A stretch of 64,000 nt of DNA from Spirosoma oryzae (lineage in GTDB: Bacteria; Bacteroidota; Bacteroidia; Cytophagales; Spirosomataceae), in assembly GCF_003002825.1 (NCBI RefSeq), contig NZ_PVTE01000009.1, forward strand, positions 124,001 through 188,000, written 5' to 3'. The notes under the pieces are model-generated. The model was not told the DNA's origin. It was given only the letters and a program-made list of their open reading frames with translations, and made no database searches. This document shows positions 1 to 6,061 of the stretch, one piece after another. Position 1 is the first letter of the stretch, and each line of letters starts with the position of its first letter. The position numbers and the translations under genes were made by a program.

Positions 1-41
1 CGCAGGTAGGTTTGACGAGCACTTATACCTTGGTAGATCAT
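1..41 (-). CDS. 5' end of a leftward gene cut by the window edge
   Basis: An ATG at 41-39 on the minus strand opens a frame that runs off the left edge (M-I-Y-Q-G-I-S-A-R-Q-T-Y-L...). An in-frame TGA two codons upstream of the ATG fixes this start. It lies about 110 bases downstream of the 229-aa leftward gene, so it would be the next gene of that operon. Only 13 codons are visible and no function can be given. Confidence 0.35.
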   Translation of the reverse strand, partial: MIYQGISARQTYL

Positions 42-150
42 TGGTCAGTAGTTAGTTGTGGAATCAGGTGAGCAAAGAAACAACGATTCCACCGGATCAC
101 CAAGCCCCATCAAGGCCTGGATCACCGGTGGAATCAATTGTCGAATCAGA

Positions 151-840
151 CTAGGCTGCTACGGCCAGCTCTGGAGCCACCGGAATGGTTACACCCGGCT
201 CGTTCCGCTCATTGTACTGCTGGTTGAGCCAGGCCTGATACTCCGGAGTCTTGTGCTTCTTGCCATCGGCTCCCTCAACCTTGGTTTCCCCCTCGAAGGG
301 TTCCAGCTTGTACTCGTCGTAAGTCGGCTTGGTCTCCGAAGCTGGCAGGTCTTCCAGCTTACCGAAGCAAAGCTCCGTGTTACGGAACACCAGCTGGTCC
401 TCCACCAGCATGATTTCACCCGTTTTTGGATTGCTCATCGGATCGATGGTCACGTTTTTGTCTCCGTCCAGACCTGGCCGGCACATGATCGAGACCCCGT
501 TCACCGTGTAAGCCTGCTTGTTGTCCAGCTTAGCCCGGTACGTCTCCCGGATCGAATAGACGCCACCGTGACCCAGACTGTTGATGTCAACCCCGATGGA
601 AAACCCACCTTCATCGACGGCCTGCTGGGTCATGTTCACGTAGAACACCAGCTTCTTGGGACCACCACTGACAGATTCATCCCCCTTTCGACGGAAAGCC
701 AGACTCATCAGGCTGTTGGTGGTGCTGTCCTCGATGATCTGACGAAGACCCACCGATACGTTCTGGACCCCGTTCTTCTCACTGGTTGGACGGATGTCGA
801 ATACTTCTACTACTGGCTTGGCAATGGCTACTGTGTTCAT
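151..840 (-). CDS. conserved-looking hypothetical protein, 229 aa
   Basis: I do not recognise a family. The protein is soluble and mixed charge, with no signal peptide or membrane segment. It starts MNTVAIAKPVVEVFDIRP and ends in a Lys/Glu/Pro-rich stretch (about residues 170-215) followed by an Ala-rich tail. The central 140 residues look like an all-beta or mixed fold with many short hydrophobic strands. It is the last complete gene of a leftward unit that diverges from the rightward terL region. The opposite-strand frame over the same bases (58-969) is Leu/Val/Trp-rich and looks like a shadow, so I prefer this strand. A role in early or replication functions is a guess from its position in the leftward unit. 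Confidence 0.75.
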   Translation of the reverse strand: MNTVAIAKPVVEVFDIRPTSEKNGVQNVSVGLRQIIEDSTTNSLMSLAFRRKGDESVSGGPKKLVFYVNMTQQAVDEGGFSIGVDINSLGHGGVYSIRETYRAKLDNKQAYTVNGVSIMCRPGLDGDKNVTIDPMSNPKTGEIMLVEDQLVFRNTELCFGKLEDLPASETKPTYDEYKLEPFEGETKVEGADGKKHKTPEYQAWLNQQYNERNEPGVTIPVAPELAVAA

Positions 841-916
841 GGCTTTTGTTTGGTTTGTTTGTTTGGAAATGATTGGTACTACTGGGCAAAGACTATCTGT
901 TCAAGATGGTCACTGC

Positions 917-985
917 TCACTTCTTGTCGTAATCCCGGGCATCAGCGGGAGATACAACGACTCCGTTAATCAGAACGTAAGACAT
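917..985 (-). CDS. possible 22-aa micro-ORF
   Basis: A short leftward frame starts with ATG at 985-983, begins MSYVLINGVVVSPADAR and ends with TGA at 919-917. It lies 77 bases upstream of the 229-aa gene in the same direction, where a leader is expected. Coding is suggested only by its ordinary amino-acid content. It could be a leader peptide or chance. Confidence 0.3.
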   Translation of the reverse strand: MSYVLINGVVVSPADARDYDKK

Positions 986-1338
986 GGCTCTACGAAGATT
1001 AGCAGGTGATACCCATCCGTTACCGGTCGATGAGTTTTACCCGACTCCAGCCCGTTTGAAAAACCCTCGGAAACAGACCGGGGGTAGGGGGAAGCCGGTG
1101 GGGAGCTGGGCGGGGTTCATAATCCACGTTCTCACTCCCCTCTATATCAACTACTTATCTCCTATGAGTTTCTCCCCGCTACCCATTCCAGATACTTTAC
1201 CCCCGGGGGTACTTCTCACCAGCCGGATCAACCGGGGGATATATACCGGGAATCCCTACCGGATACACACCCGTATTAAAATTTAGTATTCCTGAACTTT
1301 TTTGGTAAAAAGTTGCCTACTCGTATAGCGGTATATCC
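986..1338. other. divergent intergenic control region (G-run cluster and palindrome)
   Basis: About 490 bases without a convincing gene separate the leftward and rightward units; this entry covers the left part. The plus strand has five G-runs (three to five G each) between 1080 and 1115, enough for an intramolecular G-quadruplex. A perfect 14-bp palindrome, TACCCCCGGGGGTA, lies at 1198-1211, and further CCGGGGG/CCGGGAATCCC blocks follow to 1265. A 100-codon plus-strand frame (984-1286) crosses this area but is Pro/Arg-rich and not believable. A role in promoter insulation or replication start is inference. Confidence 0.5.
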
Positions 1339-1356
1339 GAAGTTCTGTTATCTTTG
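1339..1356 (+). promoter_or_regulatory. promoter-like box of the rightward terL unit
   Basis: GAAGTTCTGTTATCTTTG at 1339-1356 contains TATCTTTG, which fits the Bacteroidota -7 consensus TAnnTTTG. Fifteen of 18 bases match GCAGTTCGGTTACCTTTG at 57249-57266, just before the RNA polymerase gene. I see no clear -33 TTTG at the usual spacing, so it may need a phage-specific factor. Confidence 0.5.
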
Positions 1357-1360
1357 ATAC

Positions 1361-1445
1361 GGTTACTACACGTAACCCTTCCCGGGAACCTCTCCAGTTC
1401 CTTCTTCCGAATCCCGTTTCGGACCTACTACCGGATCGACGGTAG
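1361..1445 (+). promoter_or_regulatory. structured 5' leader with four consecutive hairpins
   Basis: Starting five bases after the promoter-like box, four perfect stem-loops follow one another: GGTTAC/GTAACC (1361-1377), GGAAC/GTTCC (1385-1401), TCCGAA/TTCGGA (1406-1423) and CTACCG/CGGTAG (1428-1445). A pyrimidine-rich tract then leads to the GTG start at 1479. Possible roles are RNA protection, attenuation or a protein-binding leader; none of the stems has the long U-run of an ordinary terminator. Confidence 0.5.
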
Positions 1446-1478
1446 ATTTCTTCTCCCCTCTCTTCTTCTGCTATCCCA

Positions 1479-2405
1479 GTGATCGACTACGTCTCGTTCC
1501 GGGAATCCGATCACTCCTACACCTCCCGATCGGGTCATTCCTACATCTCGGTAACCAGTTTACTGTCTGTTTTTAAGCAACCCTTCGACGGAGCTTACTG
1601 GAGTCTATACAAGGCCATCGAGCAGTATCTCACTGATAACGTCTCAGAAGTCTTCTGGCTGACGTTCAAACGACAGGTGATACAATCACTACCCAAGCGG
1701 GAAGATCGTTTAACCTGGGCCATTTCTGAGCATCTGAAAGAGCATGAGCTCTACATCCAGGCAGTCCGCCGGTTGATCCTGGCTCAGTGGGAAGAAAAAA
1801 AGGACAAGGCCTGTGAGAAAGGAACGGCTTACCACCTCAAACGAGAACACCAGGCTTATCAGAACGGCTTCGAGCTACACCCGTCTTTACCTACTGAAAA
1901 AGTTATTTCTACTACCCAGTCAGTATACAGCTTTGATCTGACAGAATTACCTGACGGTTATTATGCCGAACTACTGGTCTACAATCATAACAACTATCTG
2001 GCCGGGCAGATTGATAAAGTCTGGATTACTACTGATCGAACTACGGGAATCCGGTACGTAGACATCGATGACTATAAGTCCAATGAGCAGATCAAGACCA
2101 GTAATAAGTACCAGAAAATGCAGTACCCGCTGCAGATGCTGGATGACTGTTCTCTGAATCACTACCGGATGCAGATCTCGACCTACGGCTGGATGCTGGA
2201 GCAGTTCGGTTATAAGGTCCGCTCTACCCGGTTTACCCACATCAAGGATGAGCTGGACTTTCTGGGTGAGCCGGTCCAGACCGAGATTCCCTACGAGTTC
2301 GACTACAAAGCCTACAAGCCCCTGGTCGAAGCCATGCTCAGTCACTACCAGGCTACCCGGCAAACAGCTTCTTCCCCTCCTACCGCTATAGTTTCCCCCC
2401 TGTGA
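1479..2405 (+). CDS. PD-(D/E)XK-fold nuclease (RecB/Cas4/exonuclease-like)
   Basis: Predicted metal-dependent DNA nuclease of 308 aa. The superfamily motifs appear in order: G115-x3-H119-x3-E123 (KGTAYHLKRE), the strand GQID with D179, D198-Y-K200 as the (D/E)xK motif (VDIDDYKS), and Q232-x3-Y236 in the following helix (QISTYGWML). The N-terminus (HSYISVTSLLS) resembles the region before the core in phage RecB-like nucleases. The start is GTG, placed after the four-hairpin leader. It is first in the rightward terL-containing unit and overlaps the next gene by GTGA. Likely jobs are DNA end processing for recombination, replication or packaging, or host DNA breakdown; the sequence does not separate these. 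Confidence 0.8.
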   Translation: MIDYVSFRESDHSYTSRSGHSYISVTSLLSVFKQPFDGAYWSLYKAIEQYLTDNVSEVFWLTFKRQVIQSLPKREDRLTWAISEHLKEHELYIQAVRRLILAQWEEKKDKACEKGTAYHLKREHQAYQNGFELHPSLPTEKVISTTQSVYSFDLTELPDGYYAELLVYNHNNYLAGQIDKVWITTDRTTGIRYVDIDDYKSNEQIKTSNKYQKMQYPLQMLDDCSLNHYRMQISTYGWMLEQFGYKVRSTRFTHIKDELDFLGEPVQTEIPYEFDYKAYKPLVEAMLSHYQATRQTASSPPTAIVSPL

Positions 2406-2836
2406 GCATCCTTCATTCTACCGTTACCCGTCGTCAGCAGCTGGGAGCCGCCAAAAAGCTGATCGAAGTTTACCTGGTCTGCAACGACATCGGCTACCAC
2501 GACTCGGATCTGAACCTGCTGGCTTACTACTGCCTGTTCGGGCCGACCAAAACCACCAACCTGCGGATTCAGCAGGAGTACTATCCCCGGCTGGAAAAAA
2601 AGAATGCCTGCTATTCGATCTGGAAAACGAGGAGTAAGCTGAAAAAACTGGGCCTGCTGATTCAGAACGTCTACACCCTGGAGCTGTCGGTGAAGCCCGA
2701 GCTGCTGGCGGCCTTCGAAGAAAAAACCAAACTGGGCTATTTAATCAACTTCCGTTATGAAGAGCTGGAAACAGATTCAGGCCCAGCTGGCCACCGAATT
2801 CAACCTGCCCCTGAAGACGATCCAGCTAACGACTGA
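2402..2836 (+). CDS. hypothetical protein, 144 aa, possible winged-helix
   Basis: GTG start inside the stop of the nuclease gene (GTGA), so translation is probably coupled. It is a basic, helix-rich protein with no family I recognise. Residues about 45-95 (LLAYYCLFGPTKTTNLRIQQ ... WKTRSKLKKLGLL) look like a small helix-turn-helix or winged-helix unit, and the tail from about 120 is acidic and Pro-rich. The last 80 bases overlap the next gene in another frame; both frames have normal codon use, so I keep both. Confidence 0.65.
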   Translation: MSILHSTVTRRQQLGAAKKLIEVYLVCNDIGYHDSDLNLLAYYCLFGPTKTTNLRIQQEYYPRLEKKNACYSIWKTRSKLKKLGLLIQNVYTLELSVKPELLAAFEEKTKLGYLINFRYEELETDSGPAGHRIQPAPEDDPAND

Positions 2837-3173
2837 TCCCTACTGGCAGCTCATCCGCCAGAAGCTGCGGAATCCTCAGGACTGGATCTACCGGCTGGAA
2901 GGGCTTGGTTCCTACCGAATGAACGGGAACCGGTTATTCAAACTCCTGGCCATGCTGCTGATCCGGCTTCGGCAAAACCGCGCAGGTCTGTTCCCGCTGG
3001 CTCCCCGGGATATCGAGGAACACCACCAGCAGATCCGGATGCTCTGGAGACTGAAACAGGCCCTGAGTTGGCGGCTGCTCAAACGAACCGACGGACTGAA
3101 CCGTCCCGCTCCCAAAGCCCAGGTCGAAGCCCTTATCCAACAGAAAGCCAATGTGTCAGACAAAGACGTGTAG
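2757..3173 (+). CDS. hypothetical basic helical protein, 138 aa
   Basis: Helix-rich, Arg/Gln/Leu-rich soluble protein starting MKSWKQIQAQLATEFNLPLK. The first 27 codons overlap the end of the preceding gene, and the 3' end overlaps the endonuclease VII-like gene by 23 bases. The high density of Arg in amphipathic helices (residues 60-115) would suit nucleic-acid binding, but I recognise no domain. A start further downstream is possible, since the next Met is MNGNRLFKLLAMLL about 50 residues in. Confidence 0.6.
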   Translation: MKSWKQIQAQLATEFNLPLKTIQLTTDPYWQLIRQKLRNPQDWIYRLEGLGSYRMNGNRLFKLLAMLLIRLRQNRAGLFPLAPRDIEEHHQQIRMLWRLKQALSWRLLKRTDGLNRPAPKAQVEALIQQKANVSDKDV

Positions 3174-3570
3174 AGACTGTAAAGAGACTAAACCAGTCAC
3201 GGAGTTCTATAAATCAGGTACAGGTAATCGTCTTCAGTCGTACTGTAAACTGTGTAATAGTAAACGGGCTTCAGCTAGTTACAAACGGATTTATCAGAAA
3301 AATCCGGATTTAAAAAAGTCCAGAAATTTACGTAACCGGTATGGTATAACGCTGGATCAGTACAACCAGCTTTTACACCGGCAGAACCGATGCTGCCGAA
3401 TTTGTGGTACTCACGAAGATCTGGAGGGAAAGTCTCTGGCCGTCGATCACTGCCACAGCTCCGGTAAAATCCGGGGGCTACTCTGCTCCAACTGCAACAC
3501 GGCCCTGGGCAAAGTCCGGGACAACGTCGTCATTCTCCATTCCATGATTCACTACCTCCAGGCTGCATAA
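3151..3570 (+). CDS. endonuclease VII-like HNH nuclease
   Basis: A 139-aa protein of the recombination endonuclease VII family (T4 gp49-type beta-beta-alpha-metal nuclease). The core is clear: C82-x2-C85 (CCRICGTHE), then the catalytic strand-turn D99-H100-C101-H102 (AVDHCHSSGKIRGLLC), then C112-x2-C115 with N116 (CSNCNTALGK). A second Cys pair set at the N-terminus (C7-x2-C10 and C32-x2-C35) probably binds another zinc ion. In phages this family resolves branched DNA before or during packaging, which fits its place upstream of terL. It could also be a free-standing homing-type HNH protein, but it interrupts nothing here. Confidence 0.88.
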   Translation: MCQTKTCRDCKETKPVTEFYKSGTGNRLQSYCKLCNSKRASASYKRIYQKNPDLKKSRNLRNRYGITLDQYNQLLHRQNRCCRICGTHEDLEGKSLAVDHCHSSGKIRGLLCSNCNTALGKVRDNVVILHSMIHYLQAA

Positions 3571-3860
3571 TGAACTTTTCTGAAGCCCTACAAAAGCTGG
3601 TAACAGGGCATAAAATGAGACGGTATTACTGGAAGCCTTCCGATTATATCTATTTCTGTCCGGGAGTATTTCTTGATCCATACCGGGACGATGATGAACC
3701 GATTGCGGGAGTTCCTGTAAAATACTTCGAAGTTGGGTTCATTGGCCGTACATCGTTAGAGCCTCAGTTTTTTAATCAGGACAATCAACTTGTCAAACTG
3801 TCAGCCGCTTCGGTATTGGCTGAGGACTGGTATGAATTCACTCAAACACCTGTAGAATGA
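3570..3860 (+). CDS. DUF2829 protein, Tad2-like (putative anti-Thoeris/anti-CBASS sponge)
   Basis: A 96-aa protein with the DUF2829 pattern: FSEALQKLVTGHKMRRYYW near the N-terminus, a middle segment ending in a strand-rich stretch, and the closing SAASVLAEDWYEF. Family members called Tad2 bind cyclic nucleotide signals of Thoeris (and some CBASS) defence and so block them; others are uncharacterised. The start overlaps the previous stop by one base (TAATG), and the end overlaps the next start (ATGA). Its bases are visibly AT-richer than flanking genes, as expected for an acquired counter-defence gene. Family membership is from pattern recognition; sponge activity is inference. Confidence 0.7.
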   Translation: MNFSEALQKLVTGHKMRRYYWKPSDYIYFCPGVFLDPYRDDDEPIAGVPVKYFEVGFIGRTSLEPQFFNQDNQLVKLSAASVLAEDWYEFTQTPVE

Positions 3861-4240
3861 ACTACTTCTCTGAACGAGCCCGGTTGCTGATTGCCGGCAT
3901 CAAACACATCGACGGGGTTCTGGAATCCCGCTACAACCAGGTCAAACGGGCTACCGTCGGTCTGTCTCCCGAGATTGAAGCCGAAGCTGATCGTAGGCTA
4001 GAGATCTGTCTGGACTGTCCGTTCAACTCGGTCAATGCCCGAACTTCTCCCGAATACAAGGCCCTCACGGGGCAATCCTATAGCACTACCCGGGATGAAT
4101 TGCATTGTTCCCTCTGCTCCTGTCCGATTCATTACAAGGTCCTCTCGATGGGAACGGCCTGCGGAGCCAACGAGTGGAACAATGCGAATCCGGGTAAGTA
4201 CGTCCAGCCGAAGTGGTTCACTTACCCACCGACTACCTGA
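3857..4240 (+). CDS. zinc-ribbon-like protein, 127 aa
   Basis: Carries Cys pairs of a zinc site: CLDCPF near residue 50, then HCSLCSCPIHYKVLS and ACGANEW near residues 83-105. The N-terminal 45 residues are helical (YFSERARLLIAGIKHIDGVLESRYNQVKR). Small Cys-rich proteins of this type are frequent in crAss-like phages next to the terminase, but I know of no assigned function. Starts in an ATGA overlap with the Tad2-like gene. Confidence 0.7.
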   Translation: MNYFSERARLLIAGIKHIDGVLESRYNQVKRATVGLSPEIEAEADRRLEICLDCPFNSVNARTSPEYKALTGQSYSTTRDELHCSLCSCPIHYKVLSMGTACGANEWNNANPGKYVQPKWFTYPPTT

Positions 4241-4280
4241 CGTATACAGTTAACCGTTAGTAATAGAATAAACAGATACC

Positions 4281-4580
4281 ATGAAACAAACAGAGTTTAC
4301 CAAACAGCAGCGGGCCCAGCTGTCAACGGGTCGAATACTGAATTACCTGGCCCTATTGGACCGCCGGGCTGCGGGAACCCCCGATAAACAGCTCCAAAGA
4401 GATTACCGGGTAACCAAAAGCCGGATTGAGTTCCTGCTACAGGACTGGGTCCGGCCGGCCCTGGAAGAGCTGCTCTGGCAGCGGCCCCTAAACGAGACAG
4501 GATTGATCCGAAGTACCGATGAACCACCAACAATTACCACGATACTGACTGATTCCAACTTAGACCGTTATTTCCAATGA
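4281..4580 (+). CDS. hypothetical protein, 99 aa
   Basis: Soluble helical protein, basic in the middle (RRAAGTPDKQLQRDYRVTKSRIEFLLQDW). No family recognised. A 40-base AT-rich gap precedes it (TTAGTAATAGAATAAACAG), the usual appearance of a Bacteroidota phage translation start without a Shine-Dalgarno site. It overlaps the next gene by ATGA. Confidence 0.65.
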   Translation: MKQTEFTKQQRAQLSTGRILNYLALLDRRAAGTPDKQLQRDYRVTKSRIEFLLQDWVRPALEELLWQRPLNETGLIRSTDEPPTITTILTDSNLDRYFQ

Positions 4581-4885
4581 CACTGACTACCGAACTACTC
4601 CAGGCCCTGGGTTTCCAGGAAGGTGAAGCCACCTGGACTGATGAATACGGAGTAACCCTATACAAGACGGCTATGCCCGACGATCTGTTCACCCTCAAAC
4701 GGGTACTGACAGGTACAGCTTACAACAAGGGTAAAAAAGCCATGCAGTACCTGGCTACCACCAAACCCTGTCCGGTAAACCCCTGTCCTACGGAAACGAA
4801 GCTGATGACCACGGTACTACCGGTTGACACAACCGATCAGAGCTATAGTATTCCGCAGTGGGGAGCCCGTTTCCTGGAATCATAA
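4577..4885 (+). CDS. hypothetical protein, 102 aa
   Basis: Small soluble protein starting MTLTTELLQALGFQEGEATWTD. The first 60 residues look like a compact alpha/beta unit (TWTDEYGVTLYKT) and the C-terminal 40 are low-complexity Pro/Thr-rich with two Cys. Coupled to its neighbour by an ATGA overlap. No family recognised. Confidence 0.6.
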   Translation: MTLTTELLQALGFQEGEATWTDEYGVTLYKTAMPDDLFTLKRVLTGTAYNKGKKAMQYLATTKPCPVNPCPTETKLMTTVLPVDTTDQSYSIPQWGARFLES

Positions 4886-4895
4886 CCGTATTCAT

Positions 4896-5099
4896 ATGAT
4901 TTCCGAAAAATTGAAACAGGCCCTGAGCCATGTCGAACAATCCGATGAAGAGCGTCTGAAACACAGAGAAGCCCTTCTTGAACACTACAACGGCTTACTA
5001 GAAACACTCGAATCAGGTTCTTCCACTGCTGAAGGAGTTCGACAGATTATCAAATTGATAACCACCCAGGTAACCGAATTAAAAAATGAACAGAGCTGA
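4896..5099 (+). CDS. small coiled-coil protein, 67 aa
   Basis: Starts MISEKLKQALSHVEQSDEER. Highly charged, helical throughout and likely to form a coiled coil. I chose the ATG at 4896 because a longer frame from 4824 would overlap the preceding gene by 62 bases and adds a sequence unlike the rest. The 3' end overlaps the next gene by 14 bases. Function unknown. Confidence 0.6.
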   Translation: MISEKLKQALSHVEQSDEERLKHREALLEHYNGLLETLESGSSTAEGVRQIIKLITTQVTELKNEQS

Positions 5100-5496
5100 T
5101 TTCATAAAATCACTTCTGGCTGTTCCAGCCCTATTAAGTTTATCATCTAAAGCTAAAGGTGATTCAGCTTTTAAAGATGGTGTTGATCGGAGTAGTTGGA
5201 CAAAGCCGTACATACCGGTAGATGCTGTTATAGATTCTACTAAGTTGTATGTTGCAGATGGAGAATCATTTGTACTTCCTCTAACAAATGGCTATTTCTC
5301 AAAAAACGATTTGATCTGCCCGGACAATGATAAATCGTACTACTTATTTGTTAGTAACAGCCACGAAACAATGCCAGGTGTTTATCTGCACACGGTACAG
5401 GTAGTAGGAAATTGGGGAGATAAAAAGACCATAACTCTGGTACCAGGTACTTCTTACTCCAGAGTATGTTCAGCCAAAATGGAGTACAATGGCTAA
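5086..5496 (+). CDS. putative exported protein, 136 aa (AT-rich, probably acquired)
   Basis: The N-terminus MNRADFIKSLLAVPALLSL followed by SSKAKG looks like a signal peptide and recalls Tat-type leaders of Bacteroidota (N-R-x-D-F-I-K), though the twin Arg is missing. The mature part is beta-rich (YLFVSNSHETMPGVYLHTVQ), so it should act in the periplasm or at the cell surface. Base composition is clearly AT-richer than the neighbours. In this setting an exported phage protein could alter the cell surface or exclude other phages; that is inference. Overlaps the next gene by eight bases. Confidence 0.6.
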   Translation: MNRADFIKSLLAVPALLSLSSKAKGDSAFKDGVDRSSWTKPYIPVDAVIDSTKLYVADGESFVLPLTNGYFSKNDLICPDNDKSYYLFVSNSHETMPGVYLHTVQVVGNWGDKKTITLVPGTSYSRVCSAKMEYNG

Positions 5497-6061
5497 AAAG
5501 AAAAACATTTACACTCGGATCGGTTATGACCAGGTTCGGGCTGAGCTCGACTCCACAGCCGACTGGTTAAGTCTTCAGGTAATCGAGGATCTGTTCGATG
5601 ACATTGAGTACAAGGTTACCCAGACCGGAGGCATAGCCCCGCTAATTTCAGACCGAATAGAAGACAAGCTGAAGGGCATTGTTAATGTCATCCATATCCA
5701 GATTGGAATGTTGACAGCTATTCTGGAGAAGGATGGATTGACCAGTTATGTCGAGGAAAAAACGGAGATCTTCCGGAATACCCTCGAACAGATTCAGCAG
5801 TACTACCAGAAGCGGCCGGTATCCAGCATTGAAAGCCGGAAGATTACGAAAGTGTCCGGTAAAACCAAGACCGGAGCTTCCCGGGAAATTACCTTTGTTG
5901 TGGCTACCAAGTACCAGCAGATAGCCAACCGGAACATCATTAACGACAAGGTACTCAAGACCTTACCCTTGCTGGAAAAACTCGAAGAAGCGACTGAAGC
6001 CCTTGACGTCAAGGGTGATTACGAAGTACCCATTTCCCTTCAAATTCGTGGACTTGCCTAA
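5489..6061 (+). CDS. hypothetical protein before TerL, 190 aa; possible small terminase subunit
   Basis: A helical, charged protein placed directly upstream of the large terminase and overlapping it. It has long amphipathic helices (LSLQVIEDLFDDIEYKVTQ; LKGIVNVIHIQIGMLTAILEK) and a Lys/Arg-rich segment (SRKITKVSGKTKTGASREI). The position is where a small terminase would sit, and a helical, DNA-binding, oligomerising protein would fit. I see no clear helix-turn-helix, so the assignment rests on context only. Confidence 0.55.
   Translation: MAKKKNIYTRIGYDQVRAELDSTADWLSLQVIEDLFDDIEYKVTQTGGIAPLISDRIEDKLKGIVNVIHIQIGMLTAILEKDGLTSYVEEKTEIFRNTLEQIQQYYQKRPVSSIESRKITKVSGKTKTGASREITFVVATKYQQIANRNIINDKVLKTLPLLEKLEEATEALDVKGDYEVPISLQIRGLA

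Noticed and set aside
58-969. 303-codon plus-strand frame over the 229-aa leftward gene
   Set aside because: Composition is Leu/Val/Trp/Arg-rich as in antisense shadows; the minus-strand frame has normal charge distribution and a clean start.
984-1286. 100-codon plus-strand frame in the divergent control region
   Set aside because: Pro/Arg/Ile-rich, crosses the G-run cluster and palindrome, ends before the promoter-like box, and resembles no protein.
4824-4895. Longer start for the coiled-coil protein
   Set aside because: Would overlap the preceding gene by 62 bases and adds residues unlike the rest; ATG 4896 fits better.
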